Assembly (NCBI GenBank): GCA_012840965.1
Contig: DUVQ01000053.1
Span: forward strand, 1 to 35,892
Direction: 5' to 3'
Source: Oligoflexales bacterium
GTDB lineage: Bacteria; Myxococcota_A; UBA9042; DTJE01
DNA length: 35,892 nt
Part shown: positions 1 to 8,384 of the stretch, in pieces
How the letters are laid out: each line of letters starts with the position of its first letter
Position numbering within the stretch: the stretch's first letter is position 1
Notes under the pieces: model-generated
Seen by the model: only the letters and a program-made list of their open reading frames with translations
The model's database searches: none
Told to the model about the DNA's origin: nothing
Made by a program: the position numbers and the translations under genes

Positions 1-55
1 GATAAAAATTTCAGAACTGACCAGTTGTAAGGTCGCTCCTCAGTCCTTTTGTTAT

Positions 56-84
56 TTGAATTCCCATGATACGAACTGTATTTT
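56..84 (+). promoter_or_regulatory. Possible sigma-70 promoter ahead of fic
   Basis: TTGAAT (56-61) and TATTTT (79-84) are separated by 17 bases, a fair match to -35/-10 consensus. Transcription would start near 90 and leave a leader of about 120 bases before the Fic gene. Within that leader, ACACCAA (148-154) can pair with TTGGTGT (188-194), just before the start codon. Based on consensus only. Confidence 0.3.
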
Positions 85-213
85 GAAAAGTATTAGTGTC
101 GATTAAGAGGTGTAGATTAGTGGAGAAGTGTATGATGCACAGGTTTTACACCAACCAAACGCATATTCCTTAAATTCCCATAGTGGTTTGGTGTTAGGAT
201 GAGGTCGATAACG

Positions 214-726
214 ATGTGTAGATACCAGCAGTTGGATGCTTTGAAACTAAAGCTTGATTCTTTTCTGCCTTTGCCGTTGGAGGTTGTGGGTAATCTTCGG
301 GCGGATTTGGTGCTTCGCTGGACCTACGTTTATCGCAAAACGAATGTCATTATCTCGGGTGCTGAGCATGTGCCGCCTGATGCTTGGCGTGTGCAAAGCG
401 ACATGGAAAGCCTCATCAGTTGGTGTCAGGGGGAGGGGGCAAACCTTCATCCGGTGGAACGTGCTGCCAGAATTCATTCGGATTTTGTGAAAATCCATCC
501 TTTCGTTGATGGCAATGGTAGAACTGCGCGTTTGTTGATGAATCTGGAATTGATGAAAAGCGGCTTTCCGCCAGTTGTTTTGCATGTAAAGCGACGTCTG
601 CAGTACTATGAAGCTCTTGATAAAGCTCACACAAACAACGGTTTTGAGTCGTTTTTACAACTTATTACAGAGATTGTGATGGCAGGATTTGAGCCGTACT
701 GGCATGCGCTGGGGGTAACCGGATGA
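214..726 (+). CDS. Fic family protein with internal deletion
   Basis: Fic proteins usually transfer AMP to Ser/Thr/Tyr hydroxyls of target proteins and often act as toxins or defence effectors. The core motif HPFVDGNGRTARLLMN is intact, with the catalytic His, the anion-binding GNG and the Arg present, and the flap stretch ISGAEHVPP is also kept. ATG 214 is preferred over ATG 199 because GAGG at 201-204 sits 9 bases upstream of it. The N-terminus (LDALKLKLDSFLPLP...LRADLVLRWTY) matches long Fic proteins, but RWTY is followed directly by VYRKTNV. In full-length relatives roughly 80-100 residues lie between these points, including the inhibitory helix with its (S/T)xxxE(G/N) motif. At about 170 residues this is far shorter than the usual 330 or more. 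It could be a remnant or an unrestrained Fic enzyme. Family call is firm; activity is unknown. Confidence 0.8.
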   Translation: MCRYQQLDALKLKLDSFLPLPLEVVGNLRADLVLRWTYVYRKTNVIISGAEHVPPDAWRVQSDMESLISWCQGEGANLHPVERAARIHSDFVKIHPFVDGNGRTARLLMNLELMKSGFPPVVLHVKRRLQYYEALDKAHTNNGFESFLQLITEIVMAGFEPYWHALGVTG

Positions 727-868
727 GGCCTTTTGCGTGGGAAGGACAAGCGTGACACTTCTCCAATCCATCCGTTAAAAATCGCCTTCGGTGAAGACGC
801 CGCACAGCCTCTACAGGTTACATATGGATGCATTGGGCTGGGTGATTGAACAAATGTGACCGATTTAA

Positions 869-877
869 TGCTATAAC
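869..877 (+). promoter_or_regulatory. Extended -10 promoter for mrr-like gene
   Basis: TG at 869-870 followed by C and TATAAC (872-877) forms an extended -10 element, which does not need a strong -35. The start site would be near 883, giving a leader of about 25 bases that carries GGAG (896-899) before the ATG at 908. Consensus-based. Confidence 0.4.
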
Positions 878-907
878 AGGCGCGGTTCTTCTCACGGAGT
901 TAGCTGC

Positions 908-1957
908 ATGATGGAAGTTAAAGAGGCAGTGATTCGAATTCTTAAGGAAGCTGGAAAGCCGCTGCATGCGAGTGAGATCACCAAGTTGATGATTGAGGCT
1001 GGGCTTTGGGAGTCTGATGGCAAGACGCTGGAGGATACCGTCAGCGCCCAGCTACAGTTAGACATCCAGAGCAACGGTGATCAGTCGCCCTTTATGCTGG
1101 TGGCTCCTATGACCTTTGGTCTTCGGGATTTTGCTGTGGAAGTCCCTGACAGTACGGACAGTACGGACACAGCTGCGCCTGATAGGGTGGCGCCAAATGC
1201 TCCATCTGCAAACGGAAGGCTTTCCTTTACAGATTGTGCTGAGAAAGTGCTTGAGGAGTTTGGGGGCAAAAGGCCCATGCATTATTGGGATATTACGGAG
1301 AAGGCGTTGGAGATGGGGTGGTTGATAACGAGCGGGAAAACGCCCCAGACCAGCATGTTGACTCTGCTGATAACCGAGATCAAGCGCAAGCGAAAACGAG
1401 GTGAGCGGCCCCGATTTGTTCATTATGGTCATGGCTATTTTGGTCTGAGCGAATGGACTAGGCGCGGGCTGGCGCTTCAAATTGAGCAGCACAACGAGCA
1501 GGTCCGGAAGGCTCTGCGTGAGCGTTTGCTGGCGATGACGCCAGGCGAGTTCGAGGAGCTCATCTCTCAGCTGCTGTTGGAGATGGGCTTCGAGGCGGTC
1601 GAGGTGACTAGGCTTAGTGGCGACGGAGGCATTGATGTCCGTGGCATCTTGGTCATCGGTGAAGTAATCCGCATCAAAATGGCCGTTCAGGTAAAGAAAT
1701 GGAAGAGCAACATCCAAGCCCCAATAGTTCAGCAGGTGGGCGGCAGCCTTGGAGCGCACGAGCAGGGGCTGATCATCACCAGCAGCGACTTCAGCCCCGG
1801 TGCCATCAAAGAAGCCGCCCAGCCAGACAAAACTCCAATCGCGCTGATGAACGGGGAACAATTGGTGCTGTTGTTAATGGAACACGACATAGGCGTTCAT
1901 CGCTCCACGCATGATCTTTTTGAGGTCGATGAGGAATTTGCCGTCAAAGATAGCTAA
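908..1957 (+). CDS. Mrr-family restriction endonuclease with two N-terminal winged helices
   Basis: Mrr-type enzymes cut modified or foreign DNA with a PD-(D/E)xK nuclease fold. Residues 1-75 look like a HARE-HTH/winged-helix domain (KPLHASEITKLMIEAGLW). Residues about 105-182 look like a second winged helix with a basic stretch (KRKRKR). Residues about 208-330 are the Mrr catalytic domain: E215 in the FEELISQLL helix, D243 in GDGGIDVRG, and Q261-V-K263 in the AVQVKKW strand, so the catalytic triad is complete. The segment near 80-100 (DSTDSTDT) is a low-complexity linker. The gene stands alone with its own promoter and no methylase partner, as expected for a modification-dependent enzyme. 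The target modification cannot be read from sequence. Confidence 0.85.
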   Translation: MMEVKEAVIRILKEAGKPLHASEITKLMIEAGLWESDGKTLEDTVSAQLQLDIQSNGDQSPFMLVAPMTFGLRDFAVEVPDSTDSTDTAAPDRVAPNAPSANGRLSFTDCAEKVLEEFGGKRPMHYWDITEKALEMGWLITSGKTPQTSMLTLLITEIKRKRKRGERPRFVHYGHGYFGLSEWTRRGLALQIEQHNEQVRKALRERLLAMTPGEFEELISQLLLEMGFEAVEVTRLSGDGGIDVRGILVIGEVIRIKMAVQVKKWKSNIQAPIVQQVGGSLGAHEQGLIITSSDFSPGAIKEAAQPDKTPIALMNGEQLVLLLMEHDIGVHRSTHDLFEVDEEFAVKDS

Positions 1958-2358
1958 GTGCTAACCCTTACGGGTGTTGTGGTGTGGGGCACCAAAACCG
2001 CAGTTGTTGGGAGTTAACAAATTAGTTTTGGCGACGTCCTTCGAGCCCTTGGTAAGAGTACGCATGAAGACCGGGTGTGGCAGATACAGACCTTTAGCCA
2101 AGATGTCCATCCGCTTCGAGCCGCTCTGGAATCCGACGTTGCGAGTGCTGTCACCACGCACCAGCCCAAGGCTCCAAACGACCTCATCGACGAACACCAC
2201 CACAATCTGGAAGTTTTATGCATTTAACATGTTGTTGTGCACGAGTTGTGTCACTAAAATAGCCCAGTCATAGTTCGGAGCTTTTTAAGCCTCTGGATTT
2301 CGTTATGCCGGGATGGAAAGATTCAAGCACAAGCCGGGGTTTGGCTTAGGGGGTGAAA
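1958..2358 (+). other. Orphan stretch with a start-less open frame
   Basis: About 400 bases between the Mrr gene and the pRiA4b-like gene hold no convincing complete gene. On the + strand a frame is open from 2018 to a TAA at 2219-2221 but lacks an ATG. It reads as about 67 plausible protein-like residues (ISFGDVLRALGKSTHED... to ...DEHHHNLEVLCI) that I do not recognise. This could be the 3' end of a lost gene. Short overlapping ORFs on both strands in this stretch look like by-products. No clear hairpin terminator was seen. Confidence 0.35.
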
Positions 2359-2958
2359 ATGAAGTATCGATTTTACATGCTGGAAATTGGGTTGCTTGGC
2401 ATTGAACCTGCAATTTGGCGGAGTTTTGTTGTGCCAGCCAGTATTACGCTTGCGCAACTGCACGAGGTCATTCAGATGGTGATGGGGTGGACGGACTGCC
2501 ATTCATACCGGTTCCACATCGGCCATCAGCGATACACTCGGTGGCCGGAATTAGGCGAAGAAGGGTTGTCAAGTAAGGACTATCACCTTGACGAGCTGGT
2601 CTACGAGGAAGGGGCCGATTTTGGCTACCTGTATGATTTTGGAGATGGGTGGGAGCATCAACTGTTTCTTGAGGAAATCTTTTATATGGATCCTGGAGCG
2701 AGCGATGAACTGGTCTGCATTGATGGTGCGCGGGCCTGTCCGCCCGAGAATATTGGCGGTGCGCTTGGCTATTTGGAGTTTTTGGATGTGGTGAGCGATC
2801 CTAGCAACGATGAATATGAATCCACCATAGAGTGGCTCGGTGGTAAGTTTGACAGCGAGCGATTTGACATTGATGAGCTAAACAGGCAACTGAGGATGTA
2901 TGTTAACTACTTTCGTGAAAGGCACAAAGAATCGTACGGGACGAACGAGGAGGAATGA
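2359..2958 (+). CDS. pRiA4b ORF-3-like (IS1096 TnpR-like) protein
   Basis: This is a full-length member of the plasmid pRiA4b ORF-3 family (PF07929). Members are common on plasmids, in defence islands and as insertion-sequence passengers, and their biochemical role is not established. The family hallmarks are present: the N-terminal YRFYMLEIGLLGIEPAIWRSF strand-helix, the PASITLAQLHEVIQMVMGW helix, HSYRFHIG, and the conserved FGYLYDFGDGWEHQ motif, followed by the Cys/Pro stretch ACPPENIGGALGY. A GTG at 2353 is in frame, but the purine run AGGGGG (2348-2353) is better spaced for ATG 2359. No transposase or inverted repeats flank it, so there is no sign here of an IS. It may be a single-gene cargo of the island. 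Confidence 0.8.
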   Translation: MKYRFYMLEIGLLGIEPAIWRSFVVPASITLAQLHEVIQMVMGWTDCHSYRFHIGHQRYTRWPELGEEGLSSKDYHLDELVYEEGADFGYLYDFGDGWEHQLFLEEIFYMDPGASDELVCIDGARACPPENIGGALGYLEFLDVVSDPSNDEYESTIEWLGGKFDSERFDIDELNRQLRMYVNYFRERHKESYGTNEEE

Positions 2959-3048
2959 GGCGCATTGGTTGGGGCTTGGTGGGGGGGATTTGTGGTGAAA
3001 CTTGCAGCATGTTCTGGTCAAGCGCCCAAGTAAGCGAGCAGGGTAGTT

Positions 3049-4353
3049 TCACAGTTCCATGTTCAGCAAAAACCGCCAAGCTGGCAGGACGTCAATGATT
3101 CCGGCGTCGACCTCAATCTGTTCTTCTTCGTTTCTGGTCACGATGATGCCTTTCGATAGTTTTAACTCGGTCATGGCCTCGGCTAGCGCTGTGATTCCCC
3201 TTTTGCGAGTTTGTTGGTCGGCCAGTGACTCGCAAACCTGAACAAGCATATTGGGCGAGGCCTGTTGTACGGCTATGAAGTCAACCTCGTGGCCTGCTTT
3301 GGTCTTGTAGTAACAGATGTTCGGCGTGACTCGACGCAGTGCTGTGAAGACCAGGTTTTCCAGAAGGTGGCCTGAATTGACCAGAATACCGGAGCTGACG
3401 GACGTCACCAGTGCGTGGTCAACACAGTAAATTTTCTTGGGGTTGGCGTTGGTCCGGGCCAGTGAAGCATCAAAGACGCGCACCGTGAACATAACGTAGG
3501 CGTCCTCGAACCATTCCAGATAGTCGGATACTGCGGCTTTAGGCGCTTTATGCCCCAGCGATTGCAGATAGCCGGTTAGCTTGTTGATGGAATAGAGGGA
3601 ACCCACATGATCGACCAGCCAATGTGCCAGATCCGTGACGGCTCTAGGGTGGGGTATGTTGTGGCGCTCAACGATATCCCTAAACAGCATCGCGTTGAAG
3701 TACTCCTGTTGTATCTTGATGCGCAGCATTCGGTCAAGGCCAGCAACTTCGGGGAAACCACCTGTGTCCCAGTACTCCTCAAATGCGTTTTGGATGGTTA
3801 GCCGCTTTTTGGTCGACAGCGGACCGTCACAATCGATTTTCTTGTAGTCGAGAAACTCCCGGAATGAAAAAGGGAAAATTTCCCACGACAGAGCCCTTCC
3901 ACGCATCTGGGTCGCGATCTCACGTGACAGCATCTGGGCCGACGAGCCAGTGATATTAACCTCGCATTTTTCCGTACGCATCAAACGGTCAACAAACGGT
4001 TCCCAGCCAGTCACCACCTGGATCTCATCAAAAAAGCAATAAACCGTCTCCACATTCTTTTTTTTGGGATAAAGCGAAAAGTAGGCCTCCAGAATCACAC
4101 CCAAATTATCCTTCAGCAGCCCACGCAGGCGGTCATCGAAAAAGTTCAGGTACAGGATATTCTGCCTAGACACCCCAGAATCCAGCAGCCTTTTCATCAA
4201 CTGGAACATAAAAGTAGATTTGCCACTTCGCCGCACCCCAATGCAAACCGTAGCCTTACCCTGCACCCTTGAGACCTCAAGCCGTCGAGGCACACCCGTA
4301 GGCAGCTCAATCTCTTGAAAATCCAGGATTATTTCTCTCAGCGTGTTGATCAT
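3049..4353 (-). CDS. AAA+ ATPase with C-terminal DUF4143 domain
   Basis: This belongs to the AAA_14/DUF4143 family of P-loop ATPases, widespread in bacteria and archaea and often seen in mobile or defence regions. Their function is unknown. Visible motifs are Walker A GVRRSGKST, Walker B YCFFDEIQ, the sensor-like ITGSSAQMLSREIA and RGRALSWEIFPFSFREFL, then the C-terminal nuclease-like half with GHEVDFIAVQ and LVQVCESL. The upstream in-frame TTG at 4434 is unlikely. ATG 4353 has GGAG eight bases upstream, and the 4380-4424 palindromes then lie in the leader. It is the only minus-strand gene in the island and is divergent from the Shango genes, with about 225 bp between the two starts. Length (about 434 residues) is normal and there is no sign of decay. 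Confidence 0.85.
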   Translation of the reverse strand: MINTLREIILDFQEIELPTGVPRRLEVSRVQGKATVCIGVRRSGKSTFMFQLMKRLLDSGVSRQNILYLNFFDDRLRGLLKDNLGVILEAYFSLYPKKKNVETVYCFFDEIQVVTGWEPFVDRLMRTEKCEVNITGSSAQMLSREIATQMRGRALSWEIFPFSFREFLDYKKIDCDGPLSTKKRLTIQNAFEEYWDTGGFPEVAGLDRMLRIKIQQEYFNAMLFRDIVERHNIPHPRAVTDLAHWLVDHVGSLYSINKLTGYLQSLGHKAPKAAVSDYLEWFEDAYVMFTVRVFDASLARTNANPKKIYCVDHALVTSVSSGILVNSGHLLENLVFTALRRVTPNICYYKTKAGHEVDFIAVQQASPNMLVQVCESLADQQTRKRGITALAEAMTELKLSKGIIVTRNEEEQIEVDAGIIDVLPAWRFLLNMEL

Positions 4354-4379
4354 GGCACGGTCTCCGGTAATTAATCTAT

Positions 4380-4424
4380 CCAGTTGTCTCTGCAACTGGT
4401 AATAAATATTACCAGTTAATGGTA
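4380..4424 (-). promoter_or_regulatory. Cluster of overlapping palindromes upstream of the DUF4143 gene
   Basis: Three overlapping dyads share the unit ACCAGTT/AACTGGT. CCAGTTG and CAACTGG are 6 bases apart (4380-4399). AACTGGTAAT and ATTACCAGTT are a perfect 10-bp inverted repeat with a 4-base centre (4394-4417). TACCA and TGGTA flank a third smaller dyad (4410-4424). They lie 27-71 bases before the preferred ATG in the intergenic region shared with sngA. Tandem overlapping dyads of one unit suggest an operator for an oligomeric repressor. A leader RNA structure is an alternative. Confidence 0.5.
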
Positions 4425-4577
4425 AAAGTGGCAATAAATTTTGCTGGAGTCTTAATGCCCAAGAATCGGCTTTTTACGGGGGCTTTTACCTGCTATATTT
4501 GGGGCTGCAATGCCTTGGGCTTTGATGTTGGTTAGAAGCGTTAGCTTGGCGTTGGCGTTTATCCGATTGGAATTATA

Positions 4578-6983
4578 GTGAAAGTCATTTCTTCGTTTAT
4601 CATCGTTGTTGAAATTATTTTTATAATTGCTCTCCTGAGTTATCTGATTTATCAGGTGGTTGGGTACTCTTCCCGTAGGGCCAAAAAACGGGGCAGATCG
4701 AAGTTTCCTGGGCGAATTAAGTTTCCGGGCGTGGGTGGAATCTTTGGTGGCACTAGGCCCAAGCCGCGTGGTGGTAGGCCTAGACCGCGGCCAGCTGGAC
4801 CCAAAGCGCCTAGTGCCAGCCCCGTACCGCCAGGAGCCAAGCCCAAGCAGCCTAGTGCCAAGCCCTTAACTCCCAAGCCAAAACCCAAATCTCCAAGCGG
4901 CAGGCCTGCGAAGTGGTGGGGGCCGGGTGAGGGCGTCAGGGTGCAGGGATACAGCATTGCCGACGGTATGATTTATGTTGGGGAGAGCCTGCCTGATTTA
5001 AGCGGTCGCGATAACGATGCTTGCCTGATTGATCCCTCGCTTCAAGTGTCGCCTGCTGAACCTTGGTATGGTGGTGATGAGGTAGGGGACAGGCCTCGGT
5101 ATGCTGATATGCCGCCGAGATGTCGGGGGGCATATCTGAAGTGGTTGGCGACCGGTCGTAGTGATTCTGAGGCCAATATTGGTTATGTGTTTTTGTTTTT
5201 CTATGGGCTGGAGCGGCGGCTGTTCGTTGATGGGCAAAATGGATTGCTGTCCCCTAGCGAGAGTGCTAAAATAGCTCAAGAAATCAATCGCTTGCTAATG
5301 ATTTATGGTGGAAATCGCGCCTTTCGTGGCCATGCAAAAAGGCTGTTGGCCATGGAATGGGCGCTTTATCGGGGCGACCAACCCGTGCCTGATTACCTTG
5401 ACTTTAATGACCGATACTGTTTGCAGCCATTCCAGGTTGTCTTGGCAAGACAGGTAGCCTCAGGACGGCCAATTCCCGCCGAAATGGCCCTGCAATGGAT
5501 GACACTGCATCCAGAATTCGGACAAAAAACCCCAGCGCGACGGTGTGCCAAAGAATTCAAGGAGTTGTTTTCAATTCGCTATAAGCGGCGGTTTGGGGAC
5601 GGCTTGATTGTAAAGCCTAACAAAACGCCCTTGGAGCTCGAATCCCGTTTTGCCAACCCATCGTTGGACGGGGACCTGAAGCTTAGAGTTCCAGATTTGC
5701 CAAATCCGTTCATTCTGACGGCTCCTTTAAACAGGCTGAAGCCATTAATTGAGGAATGCACGGATGATCTGGAGCCGTACAGCAGGTTTCTTGGGCGCAA
5801 GGATAACGACCCCAACTCGTTGGCAGCGTTGGGCTTGCTGCCTCAAGATATAAAGCATCTATCTCCGGCCATCAATAGAGCTCGGTCGCTGCTTACCCAA
5901 TTGTGTTCCTCAGGTGCGGGGCTTGTGTATGTTGCTGACTTGTATCGATTATTTGGCGATAAGCCACCCCAACAGATCGATAAAAAAGAATCCGAAAACC
6001 TAGCCACTTTGGTGGAAGCTATCGGATTTGGGATAGCGCCCGATGTTCGATTTCATGATCTGAAGCTGAATCCTGATGGTAAGGTGGTCGTTTTTCCAAA
6101 TGGATATGGCGCGGATTTTCGCCCATCCGCTGTGTTTTTGACGCTTGTCACGATTATTCGGCTTGGCGCATTGGTTAGTCAGACTGATGACGTTCTTTCC
6201 GATGAAGAGAAGGCGATACTGCAAAATCTGATTAATGAAACTGGGGAGTTAACACAGTCAGAGAGAGACTCGTTGCACGCGTTTCTGCAGTGGTGTCTTG
6301 ATACCCCCCAAGGGACAGTTGGGATCAAGCAGCGGCTATCTGAAGCCAACCCAGCAGAAAAGGCGGCAATTGGCCGTGTATTGGTGGCAATTGCTATCGC
6401 GGATGGAACAATCAATCCGACAGAAATCCTGCATCTGGAAAAGCTTTACACGATTATTGGCCTAGACAAGGAGCAAGTTAGAAACGACGTCAATGCTTTG
6501 GCGGCTGCGAGGGGGCCGTTAACAGTAGGTTTACCAGATGCCGAGCCAACTTTCCCTAGTTCGGCTGGTCCAACTTTTGATGTTGAGTCGGCAAAACCGG
6601 ATAGTTTTAGCTTGGATAAGGAGTTGATTGGGATCATTTTGGAGGAGACGCGACAAGTTAAGATTCTTCTGACAGGAATCTTTGCCGACCCAGAAGAAGA
6701 ACCTGTGGCAAGTGATGTTGCTTTGACCGCTTTGCCGTCCGATAATCCCTTGACACTTTTGGACCAGGCACACCAAGATTTGTTTCATCGCCTGTCACAA
6801 CAGGAGACGTGGGAACGTAGCTCGGTAGAGGCACTGTGTAAGGAGCTCGGGTTGATGGCTGATGGAGCGATGGAGGTGCTCAACGAATGGTCCATTAAGC
6901 ATGTGAGTGCACCGTTAATCGATGATGGTGACCCAATATATGTCGACACAAATCTTGCAACGGAGATAGTAAATGTCCAATGA
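4578..6983 (+). CDS. sngA: TerB-domain protein, SngA of a Shango-type defence system
   Basis: First gene of a three-gene set (TerB-domain protein, P-loop ATPase, Lhr-like helicase) that matches the Shango anti-phage system. Residues about 4-29 are a single hydrophobic membrane segment (SSFIIVVEIIFIIALL), followed by a basic Pro/Lys/Gly-rich linker to about residue 112. The rest fits a TerB_N-TerB-TerB_C layout. A TerB_N-like region starts near WWGPGEGVRVQGY and includes YLKWLATGRSD and the helical YVFLFFYGLERRLF. A TerB helical bundle lies near residues 590-650 (AAIGRVLVAIAIADGTINPTEI). A C-terminal helical part runs to the end. The start is GTG 4578 with a weak GGA upstream. The stop overlaps the next gene by 11 bases, so translation is probably coupled. 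The membrane anchor would place the complex at the inner membrane. The protein looks intact. Confidence 0.8.
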   Translation: MKVISSFIIVVEIIFIIALLSYLIYQVVGYSSRRAKKRGRSKFPGRIKFPGVGGIFGGTRPKPRGGRPRPRPAGPKAPSASPVPPGAKPKQPSAKPLTPKPKPKSPSGRPAKWWGPGEGVRVQGYSIADGMIYVGESLPDLSGRDNDACLIDPSLQVSPAEPWYGGDEVGDRPRYADMPPRCRGAYLKWLATGRSDSEANIGYVFLFFYGLERRLFVDGQNGLLSPSESAKIAQEINRLLMIYGGNRAFRGHAKRLLAMEWALYRGDQPVPDYLDFNDRYCLQPFQVVLARQVASGRPIPAEMALQWMTLHPEFGQKTPARRCAKEFKELFSIRYKRRFGDGLIVKPNKTPLELESRFANPSLDGDLKLRVPDLPNPFILTAPLNRLKPLIEECTDDLEPYSRFLGRKDNDPNSLAALGLLPQDIKHLSPAINRARSLLTQLCSSGAGLVYVADLYRLFGDKPPQQIDKKESENLATLVEAIGFGIAPDVRFHDLKLNPDGKVVVFPNGYGADFRPSAVFLTLVTIIRLGALVSQTDDVLSDEEKAILQNLINETGELTQSERDSLHAFLQWCLDTPQGTVGIKQRLSEANPAEKAAIGRVLVAIAIADGTINPTEILHLEKLYTIIGLDKEQVRNDVNALAAARGPLTVGLPDAEPTFPSSAGPTFDVESAKPDSFSLDKELIGIILEETRQVKILLTGIFADPEEEPVASDVALTALPSDNPLTLLDQAHQDLFHRLSQQETWERSSVEALCKELGLMADGAMEVLNEWSIKHVSAPLIDDGDPIYVDTNLATEIVNVQ

Positions 6984-8315
6984 CACTAGACAACCACTTC
7001 GCCCACGTGAGCGTGACGCTATCATACAATCCCTGCGTGCAGGTGTGACTCCACGCACGGGGCTGCAACATATTCAAGTTGGACGCGTGCGAGAGGTGGA
7101 GGCTCTTTTACAAGACATAAGGCGGATCTCGGATGGTGGGGCTTCCATCCGATTCATAATAGGTGAGTTTGGTTCTGGGAAGAGCTTTTTCCTGCAGTTG
7201 ATTCGTTTAATAGCCCTGCGTGAGGGTTTGGTAACAATTAACGCAGACCTTTCCCCGAATAGAAGGCTGTATGGAACTGGGGGGCAAGCCCGCGCTCTGT
7301 ATACGGAGCTGCTGCGAAATATTTCAACCAGGACAAAGCCTGATGGTAATGCCCTGACTAGCATCGTCGAACGTTTCATCACAGAAGCCAGAAGACAGGC
7401 TGAAGCCACTGACGTAGAAGTTGCGGAAATAATTGAGAAAAGATTGGCTCACTTGTCCGAGCTGGTTGGCGGGTTCGATTTTGCCAAGGTAATAAGCGCG
7501 TACTGGAAGGGACACGAGCAGGACAATGAACAGCTCAAGTCGGATGCTGTGCGTTGGCTGCGTGGGGAATTTGCAACAAAAACTGACGCCAGAAACGCAC
7601 TAGGAGTGCGGACCATAGTTGATGATGCCAACGTTTATGACCATTTGAAATTGTTAAGTTTGTTTGTCCGCCAAGCTGGGTATAAAGGGCTTTTGGTTAA
7701 CCTTGACGAAATGGTGAGTCTTTACAGGCTTGCTACTCAGAAAGCTAGACTGGCGAATTATGAGCAGATACTTCGTATTTTTAACGATTGTTTGCAAGGC
7801 ACTGCTGAGTACATCGGATTTTTGTTAGGGGGACGCCTGATTTTCTTATGGACACAAGAAAAGGGCTCTATAGCTATGAGGCGCTGTACTCGCGCCTGGC
7901 TGAGAATCCTCCCCCCCGTTCCCTAGAGATCGTGGATTACACCTCGCCAACATTACATCTTGCGAACCTGACACCGGAAGAGTTGCTTGTTTTATTGAGA
8001 AATCTCCGGCACGTTTATGCCTATGGAGATGAAGAGAAATATCTTCTTCCAGATGAAGCTTTAGTGGCCTTTTTGGCTAATTGCTCAAATCGCCTTGGGG
8101 ATGCATATTTTCGGACGCCTCGGAATACTATCAAGGCATTTGTTGAGCTTTTGGCGATTCTTGACCAGAATCCACACCTTAGCTGGGACCAGTTGATTGA
8201 AAGGGTGCATGTTCAGGAGGAGTTTGATACGGATATGCCTGGAATTGTGGCTGATGATGACGACGACGAGCTGACCACATTTCGACTTGAAGAGGGGGAC
8301 GAGCCGGAGCCTTGA
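6973..8315 (+). pseudogene. sngB: P-loop ATPase, SngB of a Shango-type system, frameshifted
   Basis: This is a BrxD/DUF2791-like ATPase with Walker A IGEFGSGKS near residue 62 and Walker B LLVNLDEM near residue 245. The 6973 frame runs well to about 7832 and then turns to nonsense and stops at 7926 (317 residues). The -1 frame from about 7833 resumes the family sequence (TPDFLMDTRKGLYSYEAL) and ends at 8315 with an acidic tail. The switch is at a run of five G (7828-7832): a sixth G would restore GFLLGG-TPDFLMDT and a protein of about 447 residues. It could be a real inactivating deletion, a read error, or slippage-controlled expression. Everything else in the gene is well kept, which argues that any loss is recent. 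It sits between sngA (11-base overlap) and sngC. Confidence 0.75.
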
Positions 8316-8363
8316 GAGGGGACGAGCCGGGGCATTGAGATGGGGGGCGAGACGGGGCCTTGA
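8292..8363 (+). repeat. Three imperfect 23-25 bp tandem repeats at the sngB stop
   Basis: Units at 8292-8315, 8316-8338 and 8339-8363 each start with GA plus a G run, continue CGAG.CGG.GC and end in TTGA. The first unit encodes the last residues and the stop of sngB. The next two carry the same in-register TTGA downstream of it. This looks like tandem duplication of the gene's 3' end by slippage. Confidence 0.7.
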
Positions 8364-8384
8364 AGCAGCAACCTGAGGTGAAGG

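Noticed and set aside
1058-1861. Long minus-strand open frame (267 codons) opposite the Mrr gene
   Set aside because: It is the antisense of a clear Mrr protein with intact catalytic motifs. Its own translation shows no domain and no ribosome site.
2359-2958. An insertion sequence carrying the pRiA4b ORF-3-like gene
   Set aside because: The family is sometimes an IS passenger, but no transposase or flanking inverted repeats are present here.
6973-8315. Programmed -1 ribosomal frameshifting in sngB
   Set aside because: A -1 shift would restore the frame, but the site (TTA GGG GGA) does not fit a standard X-XXY-YYZ slippery heptamer and no strong downstream structure was seen. Mutation, read error or slippage in the G run is simpler; kept as a finding, not as recoding.
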